Assembly: GCA_002897115.2 (NCBI GenBank)
Contig: BCIH01000001.1
Coordinates: forward strand, 1,572,267-1,636,266
Length of the DNA stretch: 64,000 nt
Origin: Prototheca cutis
Taxonomy: Eukaryota; Chlorophyta; Trebouxiophyceae; Chlorellales; Chlorellaceae
Reading direction: 5' to 3'
Both the position numbers and the translations under genes were made by a program. The notes beneath the pieces were generated by a model. That model searched no databases and was not told the origin of the DNA. It worked only from the letters and a program-made list of their open reading frames with translations. Positions 21,458 through 34,400 of the stretch are shown here, one piece after another (position 1 is the stretch's first letter; each line of letters opens with the position of its first letter).

Positions 21458-22581
21458 CGCTGGCAGGGTGCTGTTCTAGACAGCAGGGGATGCCATGGAC
21501 AAATTACAGCTCTGTCATGGATGCCTGTGGATGCACAATGAGGCACAGATCTCCCCTGCTCTTGGCTCTCGCCAATGGTTCAGGTCTCGGAGGAGTTGTG
21601 AGGCCCCGTCCGAACGGGTGGACACTCAAACGACAGATGACCCGCAAATCAGTCCTGGCAGCCCGGCCAGCACATTCGTTGTAGATCGATTCCAATCAAT
21701 GATTTTCATTCCCATGACCAGGACCACATCACGCCCTACAGCGATCGCCGGATAATGGAGTCCTCTCTTTCCGTGGGGCGAGGGCGCGCCCAGAATCTGA
21801 TCACCCCGGCCCAAAAGTGATCCCCAAAGTCGCAGCCAAATCCAGCCCGGTCCATTCAGACGTCCTGCTCCTGTCCCACATCTTAGAAGAAAACACCGAC
21901 GACTGTCGTTTCTGCATTTTCATGCATCAGCAGTGCCCTCGTCATCGGAAATTTGGAGTGCAGCCTTGGGCGGTGCTTGCTGCCTTTTGGGCCGCCGACC
22001 ACAGCACTCCGGCAAATGCTCCGCGCGACACAGGGAGCAGTCTTTCCATGAGTGAAGATAGGAAAGAAGCAAAAGGATGTCAGAATGTGGGCAAACCGTC
22101 CGCCCGGCCGGAATGGGGCTCGGGAGGGCACTCATCTCGCACACGCGCACCAGGCCAGAGAGGCACCGGCAGTCAGCGGGCAGACATCACGCTCAGGTAA
22201 GTCCACTACAGCTCACCATCCACCCTGTGGAACTTGTCTGGTTTGAGGAACACAGACTAGGTGTACCAACTATAGAACATGATCCTGTTCAAGTATAGTC
22301 GATGCCAATGTGCGCGCTTGCCGCCTCATATACCGCATCTGAGATACGGGAATCCAAATTATGGGTGCGTAAACATCTCCGTCTCCGGTCGGCTCTCGGA
22401 GCACGACGCTGTTGGCGCATTCTTCAAGACGAGCAGACGAGCTGCTGCAAATGAAATGGGATTTTCTCCAGCTCCCGGGAGAGCGACAGGGTGTTCCGGG
22501 GCTTGGGAGCGTTGGTATGGGCCTGGGGGTGGCCTATGGAAAAAGGCCAGAAGCCCCCCAAGTGCGGGTTGAGCCTCAGTG
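21458..22581. other. intergenic stretch between a PHD-protein promoter and the NAGS 3' end
   Basis: An open frame at 21817-22200 (+) lacks splice support, domain motifs and plausible composition. I see no confident gene, RNA or repeat here. It should contain the promoter of the PHD gene at its left edge. Confidence 0.5.
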
Positions 22582-22845
22582 TTAAAACCCAATGCGTCGG
22601 CCCGCGGGGACGTCCGTCTCTTCCGTCAGTTCCAGGAGGTCTTTGCTGTAAAGCTGGGCAACCGGCGGCAGGCTGTTGCGGCAGACCTTTGGAAGCAACT
22701 GCGATTCCGCGGCCAGGCCCCAGGGCTCGTAGTCACGCTACAGCAAAGATGAGATGGTAGGAGGTTTTCCCGACATTTGTGCCATGCAAACTGGACACCG
22801 CCACGCCCAAAGCCTGCCAAGCACCCCTAAACAAACACAGCCCCC

Positions 22846-22890
<45 letters not shown>

Positions 22891-24991
22891 CAAAGGACGG
22901 ACCTCGAGGAACCAGTCGTACCCCCCCCGTCCAGTCTGGATGAGGACGAGGCGGCCATAGCCCAGACGGCGGCTGTCCTGCTCCACCCAGTCCAGCAGCG
23001 AGTCGCCCAGGCCGCAGCGGCGGTAGGCCGGGTGGACGACGATCGCCGCGAGCTCGGCGGCACGGGCGCCGTCGGCCGGCGAGGTCCCCAGGTCGGCCAC
23101 GCAAGCCACGGCCAGCAGCCGCCCTTCCCGCTCGAGCACGGTGACGGCGCCCAGCCGCGCTGACAGGTCACGCAGCCAGCCAGGCGCTAGCTCGTACCCG
23201 TCCTCGCCCTCCAGGTACTCCAGCAGCCGCCGAACGCCGTCGACGTCCCGTGCCGCTGCGCGCCGAATGCCCTCGTACAAATCTGCCGCAATCATCGTAA
23301 CCCCACGTGTTCCTGCGATGGGTTTGTTTCAGCGGGGAGCGGGGAATGCATGAGAGGGCGCATGCATGTGTTCGGGGCCTTGTTCATTTCTCCACATCAG
23401 GCAAACTGCCATGAACCAAGCGCCAAGTTACCGTCACGGGTGTAGAGCTCGATGAGCATCGCGCCGTCGGCCGAGGCGTCGACGAGGTGTGCGCGGCGCA
23501 CGCCGTTGCGGCAGGCCACCACCGCTGCGACCACCTCGCGCGGGTACCCGATCTGCTGCCACCCGTCCAGGTCTAGAGCCAGTTCGTCCAACTTCTTGTC
23601 CGAAGCCAGGCTGCTGGGGCGGGGTGTCTGCCGCTGGTCCGGAGCCGTCGGCTGCTGCCGGTCGGGCGTGCCAGGCCATTGCAGCGGTGCAGCAGTGGCC
23701 GTGGCGTGACGCCCTCCGGCTCCAGGCCCTGTGGCGGCCGCGTCTGTCGCTGCACCCGTCAGACCGCTGCCACCCATGCTACCTCCCGCGGACGCAGCGT
23801 CCCTGCGTCCGTTGTCCTCCTCCTCAGCGCTGGTGGCTTGGGCAATGAGCTCTTCGGCGGCGTCCAGGGGCAGGTAGGCCGGCAGGCCAAGCCCCGCGAC
23901 GTCATTCCCCACCATGCAGATGAGCTTGTCGGCTCGCAGCTCCACTGCGGCATGCGTGGCGACGTCGTAGACATTGCAGTTGAGCAGCTCCCCCGAGGAT
24001 GATGCGCCGACGTTGGTGAGCACCACCACGGCCCCGGCGGCCAACTGCGTGGCGACGGCCTCGGCCCGCACGTTGCGCACCTGGCCCATCAGCCCAAAGT
24101 CCACGCCGTCGATGATCCCACGCCGACTAGCCACCGTAAAGTTACCGTGAACAACTTGTATTGCGGCGGTGCCGGTCGGGGGACTGGGGCCGCCGGCGGC
24201 GGACGCAGCCGCGGGGGCGTGGCGCCGAGCGACTGGCACCGCCGGCGCGCGCGACATGAGCCCCGCCACGGCTGTGAAATTGGCAGCCGCAGCCCTCAGT
24301 GCCCCGGCCATGGCCTCGGCGTCCGTGACGCGGTAGGCGCCTTCGAACCGCGGGCGGAGGCCCCGCCCGCGCAGGTGCGCGTCGATGGCGGGTGCGCCTC
24401 CCAGCACCACCACCAACCGCACACCCAGGCCGTGCAGGAGCAGCAAGTCCTCCACCAGCGGCTGCAGCCGTGCGTGATCGCACGCGACCTCGCCGGGGAT
24501 GACCACCACGAACGTCCGACCGCGGTGCTGCACCACATACGGACTGGCTACGTGCAGGAATCGGACCAGGTTTGACCTGCGGAGCGACAGTGGCAGGGCA
24601 TGGCGTGGTCGATGATGACCTGGAAAGGAGCTTGCAGGCATCATCGACCTAGGTCCTTAACCCCCAGCGGGGTGCCCAGGCCGCCTGCATCTGAACAACC
24701 CACCCACAGTGCGCACCCCCCACTCCTCCCCACGCACCTTTGGTCCACTTTGGTCGCCGGCGGCTCCACGCCCTCGGTCATCGTGGTGATGCTCTCATCC
24801 AGCCTGTCCAGACCGGCCACCTTGCCTTCTGCGGCCATGGGGCCGGGGCCGGTGGGTCCTCGTCGCCCACCCCGAACCCCGAGCATGCAGGCTGTTTCCG
24901 TCAGCCTCCCTCGCTGCCATGCCCTGTCCCATGTCCGACATGTTCGCTCAGCTGGTCTAAAGGCCGGAACACCGGCCGTGAAGGCCCTCAT
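22582..24991 (-). CDS. NAGS: N-acetylglutamate synthase (ArgA-type, AAK plus GNAT domains)
   Basis: Makes N-acetylglutamate from acetyl-CoA and glutamate, the first step of arginine synthesis, in the plastid. Four exons (24991-24738, 24576-23432, 23312-22903, 22737-22582) join in phase to about 654 residues. The start at 24991 includes an Arg-rich, acid-poor leader that suits a transit peptide; 24840 is an alternative ATG. The amino-acid-kinase-like domain shows RGRTFVVVIPGEV, LLLLHGLGVRLVVVLGG and GELLNCNVYDVA. The GNAT domain has TMIAADLYEGIRRA, ELAAIVVHPAYRRCGLGDSLL and GYDWFLE. The last exon ends LLPKVCRNSLLPVAQLYSKD, like plant NAGS. About 75 low-complexity Ala/Gly/Pro residues are inserted inside the AAK domain. 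Confidence 0.93.
22845..22889. repeat. (AC)n microsatellite in NAGS intron 3
   Basis: About 20 AC units lie just inside the 5' splice site on the minus strand, where they read (TG)n. Confidence 0.9.
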
Positions 24992-25378
24992 GGATCCAAT
25001 GCCTTGCGCGATCAGGGTGACCGACCACCAGCGGACTGATCAGGGGCTTGCGCGCGCATGGCGCCATCGTGAGTAGGGGCTTGAGCCCTCCATCCTCACT
25101 GAATGCGGCATGAATGCATTTCAACGACGGTGAGGTGCGGGGCATGGCGTGCACATTGCTGCACCCCCTGCGTTCAGATGATCCACCGTGATCCCCGGCA
25201 AAAAGCATTCGGAGTTCCTGTGGTGGAGTTTACGGACCTCTCTTAGCCGATTCGCTCACCCCGGACTCAATTTTCCAACCTCACCCTCGCGATCCAGCCC
25301 GGCCACGCCGCTTTCGCGATTGTAAATTAGTCCTTCGCAGTCCAAGGCCGGCCTGGAACGGTCTGGCAGAGGGGGAGA
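24992..25378. promoter_or_regulatory. divergent promoter region, NAGS / UBP
   Basis: The two genes start at 24991 (-) and 25379 (+), so the 387-bp gap must hold both promoters. No TATA box or other element is evident. Confidence 0.5.
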
Positions 25379-28300
25379 ATGGATATCGAAGTGGACCCCG
25401 AGGTCGTCGATCACCAGGACCCGGAGCTCATCCAGGATGATGTGCAGCCCATGGAGGGTGCGTGCTCATTGTTTTTAGCGCGATTTGATGATGTGATCTG
25501 CAGTGCGGTAACGGTTTGGGCGGAGCATCTGCGATTCACCGCGTGGGCGGCCCCTCCGACCAAAACGCGCCTCTGGTTCCTGTTCCCACAGGCGTCATGA
25601 TCGACGAGGGGCCTGCTGTTCAGGAGCAGGACCCCTTGAAAGGCAGCTACACGGTACGGTGCATGGTCAGCGAAAGTTCTGGGCAGGACGTTTGGGGGGT
25701 GTGGCGCGGCGCTCAACCCGCAGCGTCTGGATGGCTGGTCCTGCGGCGCATGATCCGTCTTCCCGCTCCCCTTGCGCAGTGGGAGTTGACCAACTTTTCT
25801 CAGCAGCCGGTTAAAGTTCGGTCGGAGGTGTTCGACGCAGGCGGATTTGCATGGTCAGCACAGTGCATGGGTGGAGGGGGTCGGGGGGTGTTGCAGCGTG
25901 GGTTGCAGTTGTATGGCACAGCACTGGCGTGGAGATTGCCAGAGGGTGGTTTGAGGATCACATGATCGTCAAGTGCTGTTTTATTTCCTGTGTCTTGTGT
26001 TCGACGCGTGTGGTTCCGGTTCCGTTGCTCTCAATCGCAGGCAGCTGCTGTGTTTCCCTAGGGGCAACAAGCCCAATCAGCTGTCCCTGTTCCTGGCGGT
26101 GCCAGACGTGGAGGACCAGCCGCTGGGCTGGCAGCGCAGCGCCAGTTTTAAGCTGTCGTTGCTGAGCAGCCTTGGCCCCGAGCACGACCTGGTCAAGGAC
26201 ACGCAGCACACGTTCTTGGGCAGCGAGAACGACTGGGGTTTCAACACGTTCATCACGCAGGGCGAGCTGTTGGACCCGGCACGGGGGTTTGTGGATGACG
26301 ACACCATCCGGATCCGTGTGGATCTGACGGTCCGCGTGCCCGAGGACTTTGGCTACGACTCGCGCAAGGAGACGGGGTACGTGGGCCTGAAGAATCAGGG
26401 CGCGACGTGCTACATGAACTCCCTGCTCCAGACGCTGTACAACATCAACCAGTTTCGCAAGGCAGTGTACCACATGCCGACGGTTGAAGACGACGAGCCT
26501 TCGACCAGCATGCCGCTGGCACTGCAGAGCGTGTTTTACAAGCTGCAGTTCACGGACGGGCCCGTGTCGACCAAGGACCTGACCCGGAGCTTCGGCTGGG
26601 ACACCAGCGACGCCTTCCAGCAGCACGACGTGCAGGAGCTGAACCGCATCCTGTGCGACCGGCTGGAGGAGAAGATGAAGGGCACACGTGTGGAGGGCAC
26701 CATCGCGCGGCTGTTTGAGGGCCACACCCTCAACTACATCGAGTGCATCGACGTCGACTACAAGTCGTCGCGGCGCGAGTCGTTCATGGACCTGCAGCTC
26801 GACGTCAAGGGCTGCGCCACCGTCCTCGACTCGTTCGACCGCTACTGCGAGGTGGAGACGCTGGAAGGCGACAACCAGTACCTCGCAGAGGGCAAGGGCC
26901 TCCAGGACGCACGCAAAGGTGTGCTGTTTGAGTCGTTCCCCCCTGTGCTGCAGCTCCAACTGAAGCGATTCGAGTACGATTTCGTCAAGGACGCCATGGT
27001 CAAGATCAACGACCGCTACGAGTTTGGGGAAGAGCTGGACCTGGATGCCGGGGACGGCAAGTACCTGGCGGCTGCTGCCCCGCGAGGCGTGCGCAACCTG
27101 TACCGCCTGCTCGCCGTGCTGGTGCACTCGGGCGGCGTGCACGGCGGGCACTACTACGCGTTTGTCCGCCCGGACGGCCAGCGCTGGCTCAAATTCGACG
27201 ACGAGCGCGTGGAAGTCGTCGATGCCGACAAAGCAGTCCGCGACAACTGGGGCGGCGACGACGACAGGTCCGGCGTCGTGGGTGCTGGCGGCAACCAGCA
27301 CCCGCCGGGGTACACGCCGGGGTTCAAATTTGCACGGTTTGCAAACGCATACATGCTCGTCTACGTCCGCGCCAGCGAGTGGGACTCGATCATGTGCAGC
27401 GTCGAGCGCCGTGACATCCCCGCCCACGTCTGTGCCCGCCTCGAGGTCATAGCAGTTGCTGGGAGATTTTTTTGTGTGACTGTGTGTGTGGGTGGGTGTG
27501 GGAGGGGAAAGGGGAGGAGAAAGAAAAAAGGCGTGACCACGACAGGAAAGAGCAAATGACAACCGACACCTTAAACCGACAACGGCACAAAAACCACAGG
27601 CAGAGCAAAAGGAAAAGGAGCGTCGGCGGAAGGAGAAGGCCGAGGCGCACCTGTTTACGATGGTCCGCGTGGCGACGGACGAGGACCTCGCGTCCGAGAT
27701 TGGGCGAACGCGGTGGTTTGACCTGGTAGACCACGAGGGCGTGCGGACGTTCAAGCTCCCCCGACGCGCGCCGCTGTCGGCGCTGCGTGTCGAGCTGGAA
27801 AAGGCGACGGGCGTGCCAGTGGCCGCGCAGCGTCTGTGGCGCTGGTCCGCGCGCCAAAACGGCACCTACCGCCCCTCCGCGGCCCTGGGGCCCGAGGACG
27901 AGGACACCCAGGTGGCCAACCTGCGCGACAGCCGGCGCGAGGCCCGGCCGGGGACCATGACCACCGTGAATTTGTACATGGAAATGCCCGTTCGTTCGGG
28001 TGGTGCAGGTGGCGGCGCAGCCGCCCCCAGAGCCACCGCCCCTGCGACAACCATCCGGCCGCGGGGGGAGATGGACGTGCTGCTGTTCTTCAAGCAATAC
28101 GTGCCGCACCCGACGGCGCCGACGCTGCGGTACCTGGGCAGCGCCGAGGTGCATCGACACAGCAAGGTGTCGGAACTGCTCCCCGCGCTGCGCATGGGCG
28201 CGGGCCTGCCGGCCGACGCGGCGCTGGAGGTGTACGAGGAGATCAAGTGCGACCCGGCGGTGATGGTGGAGGAGGTGCGGCCCAACATGCGCATCGCCGA

Positions 28301-29642
28301 CGCGCAGCTGGGCGACGGGGATGTCCTGGTCTTCCAGGAGGCCGTGCCGGCGGACCGCATCGAGCAGCGTGACCCCGGTTGGGCCCCCCTCGCCGGCGCC
28401 GAATCCATGGCCGCAAAAGCCGACGGGAAGGTTGATGGCGTCAATGGTGTGGGAGCTGGCGCGAACGGCCTCTCCGCTGGTGGTGCTGCTGCAACTGGGG
28501 GGGTGTTGTCGCCTGCCGCAGTGCATTCCGATGCCAAGATCCCGAGCTGTCTGGCGACGGCGCCGGCCTTCTTTGCGTACGTGCGGAGCTGCGTGCGCAT
28601 GGTGTTCCGGCGCGTGGACGACCCGGGCGAGGAGGGGTTTGCCCTGGAGCTTCGGACCGACATGCCGTACGAGGCAGTGTCGGCCGCGGTGGCCGCGCGG
28701 CTGGGCTTGGACGACCCGCTCAAGCTCGCGTTCACAGCGCAAAACCCCTACAGTGGGCTGCCGCGGCCGCTGGCCCTGCGCTGGCGTGCGGCGGCGACGT
28801 TGGCAGACATGCTCCGCATGGGGGCTGGGCCTGGGACTGGTGGTGTCACGGGGGCTGCCGTTGCCGGAGGGCCCCGCTCTGGGTCAGGCGTCGCTGCGAC
28901 TGGTCCTGTGCTCTTTTATGAACCGTTGGAGCTGCCGCTGCCCGAGCACGAACGGCTGGTGAGCTTCAAGGTGGCCTTCCACGGTCCCAAGGCCGAGGAG
29001 GTCAGCGTGCACAGCGTGCACCTGCCCCGCGACGCCACAGTGTCTGATCTCTTGGAAGAGCTGCGGGCCGCGCTGCCGGCGTCGTACGGCGTGGCAGACG
29101 CGCCGCTGCGGCTGATGGAGGTGTACCAGTGGCGCATCTGGCAGCTCTTCGACCCGGCGGAGCAGGTGGGGGGCCTGGCGGGGGATGCCATCTGGCACCT
29201 GCGCGCGGAAGCGGTGCCCGCCGACCAGCGTGCGCTGGGCTCGGACCCTGCCGCGCTGCACGTGCACTGCCTGCAGGTGACGGAGGAGGGCGGGGCCAAG
29301 GCCTTTGCCTTTTCCGACCCCTTCATCATGGGGATACAAGAGGGCGAGACGGTGGGCCAGCTGCGGGAGCGCGTGCGCGCTGCCCTGGGCATGTCCGAGG
29401 AAGAAATCGCGGCGTGGCAGCCGCTGCTCTGCCCGCCCATGGCAGCGCCCGAGCCGCTGGCCGATGAGGATGTCCTGACCGATCGCATCCCGCGGACAGA
29501 CCTCCAGCGTCTGTACGGTCACCACGACCGCACCTGCCTGGGCTGGCAGCACGAGAACAAGAACCCCCGCAAGACGCACGCGCACATGAACCGCGGCACG
29601 GGGTGGCTCGGACAGGAACGGGCGCTCAAGATCCGGGCTTGA
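25379..29642 (+). CDS. ubiquitin-specific protease, UBP12/13 (USP7) type
   Basis: Removes ubiquitin from substrates, in nucleus and cytosol. Five exons (25379-25457, 25592-25653, 25780-25853, 26041-27445, 27600-29642) join in phase to about 1220 residues, near the family size. An acidic N-terminus precedes a MATH domain (WELTNFSQQPVKVRSEVF ... LLCFPRGNKPNQLSLFL, DWGFNTFI). The USP core has catalytic Cys about 195 (NQGATCYMNSLLQ), QQHDVQELNRILCD, and catalytic His about 442 (HSGGVHGGHYYAF) with WLKFDDERV. C-terminal ubiquitin-like repeats follow, ending CLGWQHENKNPRKTHAH as in plant UBP12. It lies divergent to NAGS. Intron 4 begins with a T/G-rich run. Confidence 0.96.
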
Positions 29643-30216
29643 TGCATTGCAGATTCGCGCCTGCTGGGGCCAGGCATCCGCGCCACCTGCCGTGCAGGCG
29701 CAAGCAGACCCTTTACGTGTAACTTCCCTTTGCTAGGACCCCGTCCTGCTTGCTTGCTGTCCTCTATTCCGCGCTTTGCCAAGCTTTTTTCTGCGTCGCT
29801 CAGCCCAGCCTCGACCAGGTTTGGCCCTGCCGACTGCCGCCTGCCTGTGGCTGCCTTGGAACAATGGGCCTGATTGGTTGCGCCACAGGGCCTCTGTTCG
29901 CAGCAGGGAAGGGTTACTGGGACAGACACACGATGGCGTTTTTGGGTGATGAAACAATGGGCAAGGGGAGGGAGGGTGTGACGAGCGACCAGACCTGCCC
30001 CGTCGGAGGGATCGTCCGTCCTACGTCAACAGCGATCAAAACAGTGATCGAGTACAATTGTTCACACCACGATTGATTTGTACTGCTGGCATTTTTTGTC
30101 ATTTATCAACGTGTAACTCCTCGGCAATTGGTGGGGCAACGCCTGCTTGCTCGCAGACAGAGACCGACCGAGTGCAGACCTGTTCAGTTGTCGGGCGAGA
30201 CACAGGGCATTCCGCC
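29643..30216. other. intergenic region between the UBP and CCDC12 genes
   Basis: Tandem genes on the plus strand. A TGTAA motif lies 76 nt after the UBP stop. The rest should hold the CCDC12 promoter; I see no other feature. Confidence 0.5.
29718..29722 (+). terminator. UGUAA-type poly(A) signal after the UBP gene
   Basis: TGTAA is the usual chlorophyte near-upstream polyadenylation element. Its position 76 nt past the stop is plausible. One pentamer can occur by chance. Confidence 0.45.
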
Positions 30217-31022
30217 ATGGAGGAATCGGCGGCAGAGCGCAGGGCGCGGTTGAAAGCCATGCGCCAGGCGGCAACACAGGACATGGACGGGAGCGATGTC
30301 CGCGAAGACGGCGCTGTGGCGGAGCCCAGCGGCCAGGAGGCAGGGCCCTCCAAGCCGGCACAGCCCGTACTCAAGCTCCGGAACTACAACCTCAAGGACC
30401 AGACTTCCATCCCCCACACAAATGTACGTAGTGCTGCTATTGGCTGTGTGGTGTCCGACGTGCGGATTGCCAGCAACCACAGCCACTGCATGCTTGCCTG
30501 GGAATGTGCCGGCGCGCCGAAGCACCGCAAGGTGACGCAGGCGGCAGCGCCAAGGCAGTGCGCTTCATCCGCGGTCCTTTGGCCTCTGCATGACTTGTGT
30601 CACTCCTGCTTCTCCACACCATGTAGATTGAGCCCGTCAAGGTGCCAGAACCGGATGAGATCATTGCCGAAGGAGCGGACGAGCCTGCTGTGCTCGCAGA
30701 AAAGGTTTGTGTAAATAACGATGATGGGATTGTTCCTTGAATATGTGTTTTGTGGAGGACATGCAGTCCCCTGCGTGTTAAGTTATGGTGCACTCAGGAA
30801 GACCGTTTCTTACCTGGAGAATCAAACGGGTTTTCTCCCACACGGTTCGCCCTGCAGGACCCGATAGAGAGTGCCCTACCGACCCGCAAACCGAACTGGG
30901 ACCTGCGACGGGCCATTGCGCCGCAGCTGGCCATCCTGGACCGACGGACGCAGGAAGCGATCATCACGCTGATGAAGCGGGAGGAGGCCAATCCGGGGTC
31001 AATCTCTGCCATGCCCTCATGA
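30217..31022 (+). CDS. CCDC12/Cwf18 spliceosome-associated protein
   Basis: Homologue of fission-yeast Cwf18 and human CCDC12, a small protein of the activated spliceosome. Three exons (30217-30423, 30627-30704, 30858-31022) join in phase 0 to 149 residues. The N-terminus is a basic/Glu helix (EESAAERRARLKAMRQAA). LKLRNYNLKDQ matches the family KFRNY motif, and the C-terminus has ALPTRKPNWDLRRAIAPQL and LDRRTQEAIITLMKRE, the family signature. With PTB and SF3A2 it is one of three splicing-related genes here, but they are not adjacent. It converges with the polymerase III gene. Confidence 0.92.
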
Positions 31023-31464
31023 CCGATGTTGTCAATAATCACCGACTGTTGCAGCAGGACACCAACCGAAAAATCTGCTGTGAGGGGCCAACATCGTATC
31101 TGTGGAATGTCCAACCCCATTCTGGAAATTTTACAGAGGGGGACCAGATTCCCACACCACAGCGGCAGGAGCGGGTGTGAGCTGGCACCGCATGAAACAC
31201 GCCTGCAGGGGACTCCCTGCTCGAACCAGGTTGTGAGACTGCATGCCTGGGTCGACGTTGCTGCAGATTATCAAGCTCAAAGGGCAGCACTTGCGATCCA
31301 AAAAGAAATGTACACACTCCACCTTGTGGGTGCAGACAAGGCATGGGAGCAGACGCCTTGCATTGCGCTGGCTCATTTCTGCACCCACGAGCCTCTCAGC
31401 CATGCGCTCCTTGCGCTGGCAGCCAGGCTCTGTCATGCCGCCTGTGCAGCCAGCTTGCCCCCTC
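31023..31464. other. convergent 3' region, CCDC12 / RNA polymerase III subunit
   Basis: Both genes end here, so it should hold both 3' UTRs. A weakly open frame spans part of it without domain or splice support. No repeat is seen. Confidence 0.5.
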
Positions 31465-34400
31465 TTATGCCTCGCTGAGGATGAGGCGGGGCACGATGTT
31501 CATGGCCTGCATCTCCTGGAACAGGAGCTTGGCGGCGTAGGGCAGCTTGAGCTTGGCCATCGCATCGGTGCGCTTGGTGGAGGGGCAGCGTGCACAGCGT
31601 GCGCCGGCGTCGTAGTAGCCCATCAAGCCGCAGTGCGTGCAGACGTGCACCTCAAACTGGTCAGACGAAATCATCAGCCGCTCTAAAAGCAGCGAAGACG
31701 CGCCGTACCCTGCAACCAATGAGGGGAGACGTTTTCTTTTCACTTGGCATTTTGAATTTGTGGGGATGCATGGCATGGTAGCTCGGTGGAAATTTTCCTG
31801 TGAACCCCCCCCCTCAATTCCCCTAATCACACACAAACAAAAAAATAGGACCCCCTGGTAGCAACGTACCGATGAGGCAGTCACGCTCCATTTCGCCCAG
31901 GCGGAGACCACCGTCGCGGCTCCGGCCCTCGGTGGGCTGCCTTGTCAGCACGACTCGCGGCCCGCGGGCACGAGCATGCATCTTGTCCAGCACCATGTGC
32001 TTGAGCTTTTGGTAGTAGACAGGCCCCATGAAGATGTAGGCCTCCAGCGCCTCGCCCGTGATCCCGGAAATCAGCATGTCCTTGCCCGAATATGAAAATC
32101 CCGAAGCCACAAGCTCGGCGCTGATGTCGTCCACCTTGTGTGCCAGGCCCGTCCGCTCGCCAAACGCAGTCCCGTAGTGGAACTTGCCTGTGTGCATGGG
32201 TGTTTGCGTGTGTGTGAGTTTTTTTTGGGGGGGGGGGGGGGCAATCAGAGCAGCCAATCAACTGCCTGCCAACCGACCACTCTCACACACCTGTGCAGAC
32301 GGCGGCCTTGGATCCCAGGAGCTCGATCATCTTGCCGACGGTCATGCGCGAGGGGAACCCGTGTGGGTTCATGATGAGATCTGGAATGATGCCGCGTTCT
32401 GAGAAGGGCATGTTGACACCCTGGACGATTTTTCCAACGACGCCCTTTTGGCCGTGTCGCGAGGAGAACTTGTCTCCTAGTTCAGGCCGACGGGTGTGGC
32501 GCACGGCCACCTTGACCACACATGCAGAGTCATCGTTCGACGTCAGGACGACGCGGTCGACGGCGCAGCGTTCGCCCGGGTAGCCCTTCCAAAACACAGG
32601 CGCGGGGCGATAGGCCGAATCGGGGAGCGAGCCGCCGGTGGTCAACGTGTCGCGCGTGTTGATGGGCACCTGCTTGTTGATCAGGCACTCACCCTGGCCC
32701 AGCGGGCACCCGGCTCCTGCCAGCCCGTCCGCCTCTAGGACGGAGTACCTGCCTCCCGAGGATTGAGACGCCGTGCCACCGCCGGCAGCGGCCCCAGAGC
32801 CGGTCTTCTTCGCACCCGCTGCGCCAGCCTCCGCGGGCCGACAGATGCGGTCCTGGGCGCGGTTTGCATATTTTTTCAGGCTTGCGGCGTACTTACGGAG
32901 GACAATGCATCGTCCAAAGCCGCGGTCCAGGGAGCTGCGGTTCATGACGATGGCGTCCTCGATGTCGTAGCCCGAGTAGGACATGACGGCCACGATGGCA
33001 TTCTGCCCCGCGCCCAGCCGGTCGTAGCCCACCAGCTCGATGGTCTTGGTCGTGAGCAGCGGGCGCTGCGGATACTGCAGCAGGTACTGCAGCGTGTCGA
33101 GGCGTTCGCGCTGGTTGAACGCGATGGAGCCCATCGCCTGCTTGCCCATCGCGCACTGGTACGTATTGCGGGGCGACTGGTTGTGGTGCGGGTACGGGAT
33201 CAGCCCCGCCACGACACCCATGACTGTGAAGGGCTCGATCTCCAGGTGCGTCGTGTCGGCCGTGCAGAACGACTCGTACAGTGCCACCTGAGCATTGTTC
33301 TCCTCATTCACATCTGGTGTGTGTGTTGGGGGGGGGGGGTATATGGTTGGGGTGAGTGCGGGGGGTGGCTGGGGTGTGTCAAGAGACAGGCAACTGCAGT
33401 GCAGGTGCAAGAATGCAGGGCATACACCCCATCTCTTCAAATTCCCAACCGAGGAAACCAAACAGTGCCAAGGAAGAAGGGGGGGAATATAAGCACCCCG
33501 AAATAAAAAAACCCCCAAAAAGGCACAGAAAGAACGGGATATATATACACTTACCGAGGTATTCGACGATGCCCGCAGCGAGGACGTCGTTAAAGCTCCA
33601 GTCGCCACGGCGAACCTTCTCGACGTGGTCCGCGGTGAGCCTGGGAACACCATTATCACAGACGATGAGTGGCCTGCAGACGCGGCCGCCGTCGGCTGCA
33701 ATGTGGACAGCGTCGTGCTGGAAGTGGACCGAGACGAATTCGCCGAGTTTCCCCGCTCGGCGCAGCGTGCGCATCGCGCGCACGAGGGCGTGGGGCCGGC
33801 GGTGCAGTCCCAGGATATCGCCGTCCAGGAACACGAGCGCGGAGCCTGGGGCGTGGAGCTCCGACCCCGGGACCAGGGCCAGGGGCTGCACGCCCAGCGC
33901 TGCGGCCAGGCGTGCGATGGGCGCGGGCTCCTCGTCTGTCGTCACGTGCGTCATCAGCGCCAGGTTTTTAACCAGGCCACAGGACTCGCCCTCGGGCGTG
34001 TCGGCCGGGCAGAGCATGCCCCACTGGCTGGGCTGCAGCGCGCGGGGGCCCGAGACCTTCCGTGTCTTTTCAAACTGACTGGTAATGCGGGTCATCATGC
34101 CGACGGCAGCGATGAAGGACAGGCGTGACAGGACCTGCGTCACCCCACGCCGTTCCATGCGGAAGCGCCGGATGGTCCAGTTGCCCGAGGAGATTGCCGA
34201 CTCCAGCCCCGCGGTGATGGTGTGCGTGCCCAAGCATTTGCCCGCGTCGTACTGCCCCGCGCGCCCCTGCTTGCCCAGCGCCGCGTCGGTGTGGTGCCTC
34301 AAGTCGGCGTTGACTTTCTTCAGCAGATCCTCAAACAGAAGCGACAGTAGCCCGCCCGCCAGCTCCAGGCGCTTGTTCCCGTAGTAGTCGCGGTCATCCA

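Noticed and set aside
21817..22200. 127-residue plus-strand frame as a gene
   Set aside because: No splice support, domain or conserved-looking composition; Arg/Pro/Ser bias typical of random open frames in this DNA.
25958..27865. 635-residue open frame on the minus strand
   Set aside because: It is exactly antisense to the UBP catalytic exon. GC-rich third positions keep the opposite frame open; composition is Val/Ala/His-rich with no domain.
27447..28742. 431-residue minus-strand frame
   Set aside because: Antisense shadow of the UBP C-terminal region, Arg/His-rich with no motif.
31190..31260. Possible tRNA B-box (GGTTCGAGCAG, minus strand)
   Set aside because: No matching A-box at proper spacing and no acceptor stem; a chance match.
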